From Enhydrobacter sp. (GTDB lineage Bacteria; Pseudomonadota; Alphaproteobacteria; Reyranellales; Reyranellaceae): DNA of 64,000 nucleotides. Below the pieces are notes generated by a model. It was not told where the DNA came from. It did not search any database and worked only from the letters and a program-made list of their open reading frames with translations. The stretch lies in assembly GCA_026126105.1 (NCBI GenBank), contig JAHCJV010000006.1, forward strand, positions 1 through 64,000, written 5' to 3'. A program made the translations under genes and the position numbers. Each line of letters begins with the position of its first letter. The stretch's first letter is position 1. This document shows, piece by piece, positions 16,751 through 24,993 of this stretch.

Positions 16751-18358
16751 ATGACATCCTCCGACCGCCTCTATCTCTTCGATACCACCCTGCGTGACGG
16801 CGCCCAGACCCAGGGCGTCGACTTCACCGTCGCCGACAAGGCGGCGATTGCGCGCGAGCTCGACCTGCTGGGCATCGACTATATTGAGGGCGGCTGGCCG
16901 GGGGCCAACCCGACCGACGACCGCTTTTTCGCCGACCCGCCGCCGTTCCGGAACTCGAAGTTCGTGGCCTTCGGCATGACCCGGCGGGCCGGTCGCAGCG
17001 CCGCCAACGATCCCGGCCTCAACGCCATCCTGTCGACCAAGGCGCGCAACGTGTGCATGGTCGGCAAGACCTGGGATTTCCACGTCGATGTCGCGCTCGA
17101 GCTCGACCGCACCGAGTATGTCGAGATGATCGGCGATTCCGTCGCCCATGCGAAGACCCGCATGGACGAGGTGATGTTCGACGCCGAGCATTTCTTCGAC
17201 GGCTACAAGGCCAATCCCGACTATGCGATGGCCTGCCTTGCCGCCGCCGAGAGAAATGGCGCGCGCTGGCTGGTGCTGTGCGATACCAACGGCGGGACCC
17301 TTCCGCACGAGATCGAACGCATCGTGGGCGAGGTCGTCAAGAAGATACCGGGCGACCGGCTGGGCATCCACACTCACAACGACACCGAGAACGCGGTCGC
17401 CAACGCGCTTGCCGCAGTCCGCGCCGGGGTGCGCCAGATCCAGGGCACGATCAACGGGCTTGGCGAGCGCTGCGGCAACGCCAACATGATCTCGCTGATC
17501 CCGAATCTGGTGCTGAAGATGGGCTTCGCGACGGGCCTGAAGGATGGCGCGATGCAGCGCCTGACGCACCTGTCGCGGCTGCTCGACGATCGCCTCAATG
17601 TCGGCACCAACCGCAGCGCTGCCTATGTCGGCACGCGCGCCTTCGCCCACAAAGGCGGGCTGCATGTCTCGGCAGTCGAGAAGGACCCCAGGACTTACGA
17701 GCATGTCGATCCGGAGGTCGTCGGCAATCAGCGCATCATCGTGGTCAGCGATCAGGCCGGCCGCTCCAACATCATGGCCCGCTTCCGCCAGATCGGCCTC
17801 GAGGTCGACCCCAGGAACCCGGCGGTCGCGCGGCTGCTGGAGATCGTCAAGGAGCGCGAGGCCGAGGGCTATGCCTATGACGGGGCCGACGCCTCGTTCG
17901 AGCTGCTGGCGCGCCACGAGCTGCATACGGTGCCGGACTACTTTGCGTTGCAGAGCTTCCGCGTCCTGGTCGAGCGGCGGGTCAATGCCCGGGGCCAGCT
18001 GATCGCCCTGTCCGAAGCGACAGTGAAGCTCGATATCGCCGGCCGGCGGGCAATGGAGGTGGGCGAGGGCAACGGCCCGGTAAATGCCCTTGATGCTGCG
18101 CTGCGAAAGGCGCTGATTCCAGTCTATCCCGAGCTGGCCGACATGCGGCTGGTCGACTTCAAGGTCCGAATCCTCGACTCTGCCGGCGGAACGGCTGCGA
18201 CGACCCGCGTCATGATCGAGAGCGCCGATGGCAAGGGCACGCGCTGGTCGACGATCGGCGTCTCACCGAACATCGTCGATGCCTCCTACAACGCCCTGTA
18301 CGACGCAATCACCTACAAGCTTTTCCGCGACGGGGCGCAGCCGGCCACGCCAGGGTAA
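16751..18358 (+). CDS. cimA: (R)-citramalate synthase
   Basis: A 535-residue member of the DRE-TIM metallolyase (isopropylmalate/citramalate synthase) family. The N-terminal barrel opens LYLFDTTLRDGAQTQGVDF, with R15-D16 and the metal-binding HTHND motif at about 216-220; NGLGERCGNANM follows. The C-terminal LeuA dimerisation/regulatory domain spans about 400-530. The DGAQTQG form and overall length match CimA rather than LeuA. It condenses acetyl-CoA and pyruvate to citramalate, an entry to isoleucine through 2-oxobutyrate. Feedback inhibition by isoleucine through the C-terminal domain is the family norm. No leader peptide or attenuator is seen. Confidence 0.88.
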   Translation: MTSSDRLYLFDTTLRDGAQTQGVDFTVADKAAIARELDLLGIDYIEGGWPGANPTDDRFFADPPPFRNSKFVAFGMTRRAGRSAANDPGLNAILSTKARNVCMVGKTWDFHVDVALELDRTEYVEMIGDSVAHAKTRMDEVMFDAEHFFDGYKANPDYAMACLAAAERNGARWLVLCDTNGGTLPHEIERIVGEVVKKIPGDRLGIHTHNDTENAVANALAAVRAGVRQIQGTINGLGERCGNANMISLIPNLVLKMGFATGLKDGAMQRLTHLSRLLDDRLNVGTNRSAAYVGTRAFAHKGGLHVSAVEKDPRTYEHVDPEVVGNQRIIVVSDQAGRSNIMARFRQIGLEVDPRNPAVARLLEIVKEREAEGYAYDGADASFELLARHELHTVPDYFALQSFRVLVERRVNARGQLIALSEATVKLDIAGRRAMEVGEGNGPVNALDAALRKALIPVYPELADMRLVDFKVRILDSAGGTAATTRVMIESADGKGTRWSTIGVSPNIVDASYNALYDAITYKLFRDGAQPATPG

Positions 18359-18366
18359 GGAGGGTC

Positions 18367-18386
18367 CGGTACGGTCGGGAGTACCG
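18367..18386. repeat. Perfect 6-bp inverted repeat between cimA and emrA-like gene
   Basis: CGGTAC and GTACCG are separated by 8 bases, starting 8 bases after the cimA stop. There is no U-run, so a terminator is unlikely; an operator for the pump downstream or a transcript-end hairpin are the options. Confidence 0.3.
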
Positions 18387-18458
18387 CTGCGTCTCCGTAA
18401 CCAGCCATGCCCGGCCGTTGGTTGACGGTTGCGTTACGTGGGCAGACGATATGGGACA

Positions 18459-19562
18459 ATGGATGGAGAGCAACCCCAGACGCTGGCGCCGCCGATTGCG
18501 GTTGCGGCGACGCGTCGCTCGCGCGTCGGCGGCCGGGTCGTCGTGCGCTTTCTCATGTGGTCGCTGCCATTCCTCGCCGCCGCCGCGGCGCTGTTCTTTT
18601 GGCTGGCCGGCGGCCGCTACATCGCGACGGACAATGCCTACGTCAAGGGCGACCGGGTCTATGTCGCCACCGAGCTGAGCGGGCCAATCGTCGAGGTCGC
18701 TGTCCGCGAGAACCAGCGCGTCTCGCGCGGCCAGCTTCTGTATCGGCTCGACGACACTCCCTACCGGCTGGCGCTGGCCAAGATCGAAGCGGACATCGAG
18801 ATCCAGCGCGCCGAGATTCGCGGCCTGAGGGCCCAATGGCGGACCAAGCGCGAGGATATCAAGGCGGCTCTCAGCCAGCAGGTCTATGCCCAGGCCGACT
18901 ACGAGCGTCAGAAGGATCTCGCCGAGCGCAAGTTCGCTCCGGCCGCCAAGCTCGAGGAAGCCCGCATGTCGGCCGATGTTGCCCGCCAGCGCATTGCCTC
19001 TGCCGAGGAAGAGCTGCAGCGCATCGAGGCGCAGCTCGCCGGCGATCCGAAGATCAAGGTCGATGACCATCCCAAGGTCAAGCAGATGCTGGCGGCCCGC
19101 AACGAAGCATTGCTCAATCTCCGACGCACCACGATCGAGGCTCCGCTGGACGGCATCGTCTCGAAGGTGCTGGTGCCGGGCAGCTATGCGGTGACGGGTG
19201 TGCCGTCGGTCGCGGTGGTTGCCGACACCGACCTCTGGATCGAGGCCAACTTCAAGGAGACCGAGCTCACCCGCGTCAGGGTAGGCCAGCCGGTTACCAT
19301 AACGATCGACACCTATCCCGGCATGAAGTGCACCGGAAAGGTCACGTCGCTGGCCCAGTCGACCGGTGCAGAGTTTTCAGTGCTGCCGCCGCAGAACGCC
19401 ACAGGGAACTGGGTCAAGGTGGTGCAGCGCATTCCCGTGCGCTCCTCGGTCCAGTGTCGCGAGGGCGATCCCCCGCTGCGGGTCGGCATGAGCGCAACGA
19501 TCGAGATCGACACCGGCCACGAACGCACCTTTGGGGACATTCTCAAGAGCATCGGGCTCTGA
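18459..19562 (+). CDS. EmrA/HlyD-type membrane fusion protein
   Basis: A 367-residue adaptor for the MFS pump encoded next. A basic cytosolic leader is followed by one transmembrane helix at about residues 32-53, then TDNAYVKGDRVYVATELSGPIVEVAVRENQRVSRGQLLYRLD, the lipoyl motif of EmrA. A coiled-coil hairpin spans about 105-205 and a beta-barrel region follows. A TTG start 30 bases upstream is possible; a weak promoter-like TTGACG at 18422-18427 would favour the ATG used here. The EmrAB complex exports hydrophobic toxicants through an outer-membrane channel; no TolC gene is adjacent. Confidence 0.82.
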   Translation: MDGEQPQTLAPPIAVAATRRSRVGGRVVVRFLMWSLPFLAAAAALFFWLAGGRYIATDNAYVKGDRVYVATELSGPIVEVAVRENQRVSRGQLLYRLDDTPYRLALAKIEADIEIQRAEIRGLRAQWRTKREDIKAALSQQVYAQADYERQKDLAERKFAPAAKLEEARMSADVARQRIASAEEELQRIEAQLAGDPKIKVDDHPKVKQMLAARNEALLNLRRTTIEAPLDGIVSKVLVPGSYAVTGVPSVAVVADTDLWIEANFKETELTRVRVGQPVTITIDTYPGMKCTGKVTSLAQSTGAEFSVLPPQNATGNWVKVVQRIPVRSSVQCREGDPPLRVGMSATIEIDTGHERTFGDILKSIGL

Positions 19563-19573
19563 GGAGTCCGACA

Positions 19574-21166
19574 ATGACTCCCGATCAGCTCCGCCGCCGA
19601 CGCTGGCTCACCGTCGTGGTCATGATGGCCACGATCATGCAGGCGCTCGATGGCACCATCGCCAACGTGGCGCTGCCTAACATGCAGGGGTCGCTGTCGG
19701 CCACGCAGGAGCAGGTGGCATGGGTCATCACTTCCTTTATCGTGTCGGCGGCGATCGCTACGCCGCTGGCCGGCTTCCTGGCCGTGCGGTTCGGTGTCCG
19801 GCGCATCCTGGTGTCGTCGGTTATCGGCTTCACCATCGCTTCGATGTTGTGTGGCGCCGCCCAGACGCTTCCGCAGCTCGTCCTCTTCCGCATCCTGCAG
19901 GGCGTCTTTGGTGCCTCGCTGGTGCCGCTCAGTCAGGCGCTGATGATGGATGCCTACAGCCGCGAGGAGCAGGGCAAGGCGATGGCGATGTGGGGCGTCG
20001 GTACCATGCTCGGGCCGATCAGCGGCCCTACGCTGGGCGGCTGGCTGACCGACGAATTTTCGTGGCGCTGGGTCTTCTACATCAATCTTCCCGTCGGAAT
20101 CCTGTGCGCGGTCGGCCTGATGATCCTGGTCAAGAACAAGGCCAGCGACACGCCCCGGCCTTTCGACCTGCTCGGCTTCTCCCTTCTGGCGATTGCCCTG
20201 GGCTCTTTCCAGCTGATGCTCGACCGCGGCCACCAGATGGACTGGTTCACCTCCAACGAGATCATCTTCGAAGCTGTCGTTGCGGTCGTTGCCGCCGTCA
20301 TGTTCGTGCTCCACATGCTGTCGAGCGACCAGCCGTTCCTGCCGCGTGATCTGTTCCGCGATCGGAACCTGATGCTCGGGCTCGCCTTCACTGCGGTTAC
20401 CGGCCTGTTGATGATCGTGACCGCGACGCTCTTGCCGCCGTTCCTGCAGCAGCTCAAGGGCTATCCAGTCTTCACCACCGGCCTCGTGATGGCGCCGCGC
20501 GGCATCGGCACCATGCTGTCGATGTTCGTGGTGTCGCGCCTGATCGGCAAGGTCGACGCGCGCTTGCTTATCGCAATTGGCCTCGGGCTGTGCGCGGTGT
20601 CGCTTTACGACATGACGCTGTTTACGCTCGAGGTCAGCGAGGCACGGATCGTCTGGAACGGCTTCGTGCAAGGCCTAGGTCTGGGGCTGATTTTCCCGCC
20701 GCTGACCACGCTCGCCTTTGCCACCGTGCCGATCCGGATCCGCACCGAGGGCGCGGCATTGAACGCTCTCATGCGGAACCTCGGCGCGTCGGTCGGCGTC
20801 GCCACGCTGGTCGCGCTCCTCGATCGCAATACGCAGATCAACCGGTCCGTGCTTGCCGAGCATCTGACCGTGTTCAGTCCGCTGTGGCGGTTCGCTACTG
20901 TCCCGATAGAGCACGGCATTCCGGTCGACCGGGCGCGCATCGTCCAGCACATGATGCCGTACAGCGGCGGCTGGCCCTTCGGTTCCCTCCCGCTCGACGA
21001 CCCGTCGCGGATGATCGCCGTGTGGAGCGAGGAGCTCAATCGTCAGGCGGCATCAATCGCCTATCTCAACGACTTCCGCGTGCTGGCGATCTCCGCCGTA
21101 ATTCTCATTCCGGCACTGCTCTTCATGCGCCGCCAGGCGATGCTGGTGCGCCCTTCGCGACGCTAG
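19574..21166 (+). CDS. DHA2 family MFS efflux transporter (EmrB-type)
   Basis: A 530-residue 14-helix major facilitator of the DHA2 family. Motifs include LDGTIANVALPNMQGSL in the first helix (the D1-type motif), the GFLAVRFGVRRIL motif A and GPTLGGWLTDEFSWRWVFYINLPVG (motif C region), all typical of EmrB/QacA. It is driven by proton antiport in the inner membrane. The start is 11 bases after the adaptor stop, with GAGGAG at 19561-19566 as ribosome-binding site. With the adaptor it makes a two-gene drug or toxin export unit. No regulator is adjacent. Confidence 0.88.
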   Translation: MTPDQLRRRRWLTVVVMMATIMQALDGTIANVALPNMQGSLSATQEQVAWVITSFIVSAAIATPLAGFLAVRFGVRRILVSSVIGFTIASMLCGAAQTLPQLVLFRILQGVFGASLVPLSQALMMDAYSREEQGKAMAMWGVGTMLGPISGPTLGGWLTDEFSWRWVFYINLPVGILCAVGLMILVKNKASDTPRPFDLLGFSLLAIALGSFQLMLDRGHQMDWFTSNEIIFEAVVAVVAAVMFVLHMLSSDQPFLPRDLFRDRNLMLGLAFTAVTGLLMIVTATLLPPFLQQLKGYPVFTTGLVMAPRGIGTMLSMFVVSRLIGKVDARLLIAIGLGLCAVSLYDMTLFTLEVSEARIVWNGFVQGLGLGLIFPPLTTLAFATVPIRIRTEGAALNALMRNLGASVGVATLVALLDRNTQINRSVLAEHLTVFSPLWRFATVPIEHGIPVDRARIVQHMMPYSGGWPFGSLPLDDPSRMIAVWSEELNRQAASIAYLNDFRVLAISAVILIPALLFMRRQAMLVRPSRR

Positions 21167-21200
21167 CGACCAGATATTTTGCGCCGGCACCGCCTCCGGC

Positions 21201-21557
21201 CTACTGCCACGCCACCGGACCCGTCGCGGTACAGTGCGAAATCTTGTTGTGCTCGTTGCTGTCGAGCTGGGTGGCGATCTGCTGCTCTTCGATACGCTCG
21301 ACGCGCCGGCCGCGCTTGGCAGCGACGACCTGGGCAACCGTCACGAACACGTTCTTGCAGGCTTCTTCGACGGCTTCCGGTGCGGGGACAAAGTGGCTGC
21401 GCGAATAGTTGACGGTCAGCGTGAAGCCTGAGGATGTGTTCTCGACGCGGTACGTCGTGTTCCGGTCATATGCCTGGAGGCTGCCAGGCCCGCAGCCACT
21501 CAGAGTCAGTGCGAGCGCGACGAGGCTGATGCAGGAGGGCGCCGCGACGATTTTCAT
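21201..21557 (-). CDS. Small lipoprotein
   Basis: A 118-residue protein with a lipoprotein signal peptide: hydrophobic core ISLVALALTL and lipobox LSGC with lipidated Cys at residue 22. The mature part includes NTTYRVENTSSGFTLTVNYSRSHFVPA and an Arg/Lys-rich helix, with two further cysteines that may pair. I do not recognise a family. It is convergent with the pump gene and divergent from the SpoU methyltransferase gene. Function unknown. Confidence 0.62.
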   Translation of the reverse strand: MKIVAAPSCISLVALALTLSGCGPGSLQAYDRNTTYRVENTSSGFTLTVNYSRSHFVPAPEAVEEACKNVFVTVAQVVAAKRGRRVERIEEQQIATQLDSNEHNKISHCTATGPVAWQ

Positions 21558-21605
21558 GGCGACAGGATAGGTCGAAATCCGAGGCCTGTCGCGCTATAGG
21601 GCGGC

Positions 21606-22370
21606 ATGGGACGGGCTTCGAAAGGGCTGGCGACCGAGGACGCCGCGCCGGCGATCATACTCGTGCGACCGCAGCTGGGGGAGAATATCGGCATGGCCGC
21701 ACGTGCCATGCTGAATTGCGGCCTTTCGGAAATGCGTCTGGTAGCGCCGCGCGACGGTTGGCCAAACGAGCGCGCCCAGCGCGCAGCCTCGGGTGCCGAC
21801 GTCGTGCTCGACGGAGCCCGGCTCTTCGATAGTGTCGCCGCTGCCGTGGCCGACCTGCAGCACGTGGTGGCATCCACGGCGCGTAGTCGCGAGCTGGTGC
21901 AGCGCATCGTGACCGCACGCCATGCGGCGTCGGAGATTCGCAGCTGGATCGCGGCGGGCGAACGGGTCGGGATCTTGTTCGGGCCTGAGCGCACCGGCCT
22001 CGAGAACGACGATATGGTCCACGCCGACACCGCGCTGTCGATCCCGCTCAATCCGCAGTTCTCGTCGCTCAACGTTGCGCAGGCGGTGCTGCTGGTGTCC
22101 TACGAATGGATCGCCTCGGCCGACGAAACGCCGGCTGAACGCCTGTCGGAGCACGCTACGCGGCCGGCCGACAAGGACGAGCTGCAGAATCTCTTTGCCC
22201 ATCTCGAGCGTGCTCTCGACCAGTCGGGCTTCCTGCGCCATCAGGCGATGCGGCCCGCCATGGTCAACAATCTGCGCGCGATGTTGCAACGGGCCGCCAT
22301 GACGGAGCAGGAAGTGCGGACCTTCCACGGCGTCATAAAGTTCCTCAGCAAGCAGAAGCACGACGAGTAG
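21606..22370 (+). CDS. TrmJ/TrmH-group SpoU-type RNA 2'-O-methyltransferase
   Basis: A 254-residue SPOUT methyltransferase. The family motifs are present: motif 1 IILVRPQLGENIGMAARAMLNCG with Asn and conserved Arg, motif 2 VGILFGPERTGLENDD, and motif 3 IPLNPQFSSLNVAQAVLLVSYE, which together form the trefoil knot that binds S-adenosylmethionine. The LNPQFSSLN form matches TrmJ, which 2'-O-methylates tRNA position 32. The C-terminal helical region of about 70 residues fits TrmJ. A ribosomal target is the alternative. Confidence 0.85.
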   Translation: MGRASKGLATEDAAPAIILVRPQLGENIGMAARAMLNCGLSEMRLVAPRDGWPNERAQRAASGADVVLDGARLFDSVAAAVADLQHVVASTARSRELVQRIVTARHAASEIRSWIAAGERVGILFGPERTGLENDDMVHADTALSIPLNPQFSSLNVAQAVLLVSYEWIASADETPAERLSEHATRPADKDELQNLFAHLERALDQSGFLRHQAMRPAMVNNLRAMLQRAAMTEQEVRTFHGVIKFLSKQKHDE

Positions 22371-22384
22371 GAAAGGGAGATATC

Positions 22385-22807
22385 ATGTCCACCACTGCCA
22401 GGATCTCCTGGGTCGACGGCGCGCTGTTCGTGGCCGAGGGCGGCAGCGGTCATACGCTGACCATGGACGGCGCGCCCGACGTCGGCGGTCGCAACCTCGC
22501 CTCGCGGCCGATGGAGGTGATGCTGATGGGAATGGGCGGCTGCACGGCGATCGATGTGGTGTCCATGCTGAAAAAACAGCGCCAGGACATCGAGGGCGTC
22601 GAGATCTCGCTGGTCGCCGAGCGGGCCGAAGAGCATCCCAAGGTCTTCACGAGGGTCAAGCTGGTCTACACGGTGCGCGGCCGAAAGCTCAACCGCGCAC
22701 TGGTCGAGCGGGCGGTCTCGCTTTCTGACGAGAAGTACTGCTCCGCCACCGCCATGTTCAAGAAGTCGGCGACCGTGACCCATGAGGTTGTCCTAGTCGA
22801 GATCTAG
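22385..22807 (+). CDS. OsmC family protein
   Basis: A 140-residue OsmC/Ohr-fold protein with the two conserved cysteines: one in MGGCTAIDVVSML near residue 53 and one in EKYCSATAMF near 119. The spacing and the GGCTA..V form match the YhfA-like OsmC branch rather than Ohr. The family reduces organic hydroperoxides using thiols; the YhfA branch is not biochemically well defined. The start follows GGGAGATATC. It is 14 bases downstream of the methyltransferase stop and is probably co-transcribed. Confidence 0.85.
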   Translation: MSTTARISWVDGALFVAEGGSGHTLTMDGAPDVGGRNLASRPMEVMLMGMGGCTAIDVVSMLKKQRQDIEGVEISLVAERAEEHPKVFTRVKLVYTVRGRKLNRALVERAVSLSDEKYCSATAMFKKSATVTHEVVLVEI

Positions 22808-22854
22808 ACGCGTGCGCTCCGGCAAGCGCCTGATTTTCAATGAGAAACTGCCGC

Positions 22855-22882
22855 TTGACTGGGGCGGTTTCGCCAGTATGTT
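22855..22882 (+). promoter_or_regulatory. Likely rpsD promoter
   Basis: TTGACT (22855-22860) and TATGTT (22877-22882) are separated by 16 bases, matching 5 of 6 and 4 of 6 housekeeping consensus bases. Transcription would start near 22890 and give a leader of nearly 100 bases before rpsD. Confidence 0.55.
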
Positions 22883-22910
22883 CCGCGCTTCTTCCGGAGA
22901 ACGTGGTTTT

Positions 22911-22925
22911 GGGCCTTTTTGGCCC
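22911..22925 (+). promoter_or_regulatory. Hairpin in the rpsD leader
   Basis: GGGCC-TTTTT-GGCCC forms a compact 5-bp stem in the mRNA leader about 60 bases before the rpsD start. S4 is known to repress its own mRNA in other bacteria, so the hairpin might be part of an autoregulatory structure, but no defined S4-binding motif is recognised. Confidence 0.3.
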
Positions 22926-22986
22926 TCATCCCGCCCCAGCTCGCGCTGGATCATGGCCTATCCGGACACCATGGAAGGAGAATCGC

Positions 22987-23601
22987 GTGAGCAAACGCGA
23001 GAATTCGAAGTACAAGATCGACAGGCGCCTGAGGGTCAACCTTTGGGGCCGTCCCAAAAGCCCCATCAACAAGCGCGAATACGGTCCCGGGCAGCACGGT
23101 CAGGGCCGCCAGAAGCCGACCGACTATCGCCTCCAGTTGATGGCGAAGCAGCGTCTCAAGGGCTACTACGGGTCGGTCTCGGAGCGGCAGCTGCGCCGCT
23201 ATTATATGGAGGCCGTGCGCCGCCGCGGCGATACCGGTGAGAACCTCGTCGAACTGCTCGAACGTCGCCTCGACGCCGTCGTCTACCGCATGAAGTTCGC
23301 CATCACCCCGTTCGCCAGCCGCCAGCTGGTCAGTCACGGTCACGTCAAGGTGAACGGAAAGCGGGTCAATATCGCTTCCTATCTCGTCAAGGACAACGAC
23401 GTCATCGAGCTGACCGCGAAGGCCAAGGAGATGGAGCGGGTCCTCGAGGCGACCCAGAGCGCCGAGCGCGACGTGCCGGAATACGTGACGGCGGACCACA
23501 AGGAGATGAAGGGTACCTTCGTGCGCGGACCGAAGCTGGCCGATGTGCCGTACCCGGTCCAGATGGAGCCATCGCTGGTAGTCGAGTATTACAGCCGCTA
23601 A
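22987..23601 (+). CDS. rpsD: 30S ribosomal protein S4
   Basis: A 204-residue S4 protein, the primary 16S rRNA-binding protein of the 30S body. The start is GTG (22987) behind AAGGAG at 22976-22981; the longer upstream frame is rejected because S4 begins (M)[14 protein letters not shown]. An N-terminal helical domain ([14 protein letters not shown]) leads into the S4 RNA-binding motif ([14 protein letters not shown]...[16 protein letters not shown]). The alphaproteobacterial version lacks the zinc-binding cysteines at the N-terminus. Expressed alone from its own promoter and followed by a strong terminator. Confidence 0.97.
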   Translation: MSKRENSKYKIDRRLRVNLWGRPKSPINKREYGPGQHGQGRQKPTDYRLQLMAKQRLKGYYGSVSERQLRRYYMEAVRRRGDTGENLVELLERRLDAVVYRMKFAITPFASRQLVSHGHVKVNGKRVNIASYLVKDNDVIELTAKAKEMERVLEATQSAERDVPEYVTADHKEMKGTFVRGPKLADVPYPVQMEPSLVVEYYSR

Positions 23602-23627
23602 CCGGACCAAGCTCCAGATTTGGCAGG

Positions 23628-23653
23628 AAACCCGCCCTCGTGGCGGGTTTTTT
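23628..23653 (+). terminator. Rho-independent terminator of rpsD
   Basis: AAACCCGCC (23628-23636) pairs with GGCGGGTTT (23642-23650) across a 5-base loop and ends in six T residues (23648-23653), 26 bases after the rpsD stop. A textbook intrinsic terminator. Confidence 0.88.
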
Positions 23654-23709
23654 GCATGGAAAGGCGGCAGAAATTGCGGGTTGTTGCTGTGCGGGACGGC
23701 TTGCGCCCC

Positions 23710-23715
23710 TATAAT
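23710..23715 (+). promoter_or_regulatory. Consensus -10 element before RND pump operon
   Basis: A perfect TATAAT lies 33 bases before the adaptor start. No good -35 is found at 16-18 bases; TTGCTG (23684-23689) is 20 bases away. It may need an activator or be an extended type. Confidence 0.4.
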
Positions 23716-23747
23716 CTGACAGGGGACTGGGTTTTCGGGAGTTCGAG

Positions 23748-24983
23748 ATGCGGTTGGTCCGTTGGGCGGTCCTCGCTTCAGTTGTGGTCGTGGTTTGCGC
23801 CGCGGGCTATGCGTACCGTGACGAGATCGCCCACAAGCTTGGGTTGGGCGCCCTGGCCAACGCGAGCGCACAGAGCGCCTCCAGTCCGGCTGCGTCGGCG
23901 CAACCACAAGGTCGGCGGGGCCGCGCCAATCCGGGCGGCGCGATTCCGGTCGTCGTCGCGACCGCCGTCGCCAAGCCGATGCCGATTCTGATCGAAGCGG
24001 TGGGCACGGTACAGGCCATCGCCTCGATCCAGATCAAGCCACGCCTCGACAGCCAGATCATGAAGGTCCTCGTCGAGGAAGGCGCGCTGGTCAAGGAAGG
24101 CGATCTTCTGTTCGAACTCGACCAGCGCAGCCTCAAGGCGCAGCTCGCCCAGATCGAGGCCCAGATCCGCAAGGACCAGGCGCAGGTTGAGCAGGCCAAG
24201 CGCGACTCCGCGCGCTCCGAGGGTCTGCTTGGTAAAGGTGCGGGGACTGTTGTCGCTCGCGACACCAGCTTGACGGCTCAGAAGGCTGCCGAGGCCCAGC
24301 TCGAGTCGAACGAGGCGATGCGGACGAACATTCTGACGCAACTCAGCTTCACGGAGATCAAGGCGCCGGTGTCCGGCCGCATCGGCTCGATCCCGAACAA
24401 GGCTGGAACCATAGTCCGCGTTGCCGACAACACGGCGACCTCGGTGCTCGCGACGATCAACCAGGTGGATCCGATCTACCTGCAGTTCGCCGTCCCTCAA
24501 GTCTATCTCCCGGAGCTGCGGGCGGCGATGGCTGAAGGCAACGTGACCGTCAACGCCCTTGTCGACGACAAGCGCAAGCAGTCCGGTACCATTGCGTTCA
24601 TCGAGAACACCGTCGACCCGATGACGGGCACGGTGATGGTAAAGGCCAAGATCCCCAACGCCAACGAGGGCCTGTGGCCTGGCCAGTTCGTCAAGGCCGA
24701 GATTGTGCTGGGCGTCGAACCCCAGGCGATTGCAATTCCCGCGCCGGCGGTGCAGCTCGGACCGCAAGGGCCGTATATCTTTGTCGTCAAGGACGGGCGC
24801 GTGGCCGAGGTTCGGCCCATCACCATCAGACGCACGCAAGGCGGGGAGTCGGTGATCGGAAGCGGCCTCAAGGTCGGCGAGCAAGTGGTGACTGACGGCC
24901 AGCTTCGTCTGGTCAACGGCGCCGCGGTCACGATCAAGGCGGCGCAGAACGAGGCTCCCGCGCCCAGTAATCCTCGCGGCTGA
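23748..24983 (+). CDS. RND efflux periplasmic adaptor subunit (MdtA-like)
   Basis: A 411-residue membrane-fusion protein. An uncleaved or cleavable hydrophobic N-terminus (residues 4-22) anchors it, followed by an Ala/Ser-rich linker, then lipoyl halves (GTVQAIASIQIKPRLDSQIMKVLVEEGALVKEGDLLFELD), the alpha-hairpin at about 125-205, beta-barrel (IENTVDPMTGTVMVKAKIPN) and membrane-proximal domain. IKAPVSGRIG is the conserved second lipoyl motif. It links the RND pump in the inner membrane to an outer-membrane channel. The pump gene follows 10 bases after the stop. Aminocoumarin/bile-salt-type (MdtABC) transport is a family-level guess. Confidence 0.88.
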   Translation: MRLVRWAVLASVVVVVCAAGYAYRDEIAHKLGLGALANASAQSASSPAASAQPQGRRGRANPGGAIPVVVATAVAKPMPILIEAVGTVQAIASIQIKPRLDSQIMKVLVEEGALVKEGDLLFELDQRSLKAQLAQIEAQIRKDQAQVEQAKRDSARSEGLLGKGAGTVVARDTSLTAQKAAEAQLESNEAMRTNILTQLSFTEIKAPVSGRIGSIPNKAGTIVRVADNTATSVLATINQVDPIYLQFAVPQVYLPELRAAMAEGNVTVNALVDDKRKQSGTIAFIENTVDPMTGTVMVKAKIPNANEGLWPGQFVKAEIVLGVEPQAIAIPAPAVQLGPQGPYIFVVKDGRVAEVRPITIRRTQGGESVIGSGLKVGEQVVTDGQLRLVNGAAVTIKAAQNEAPAPSNPRG

Positions 24984-24993
24984 GGAGGCAACC

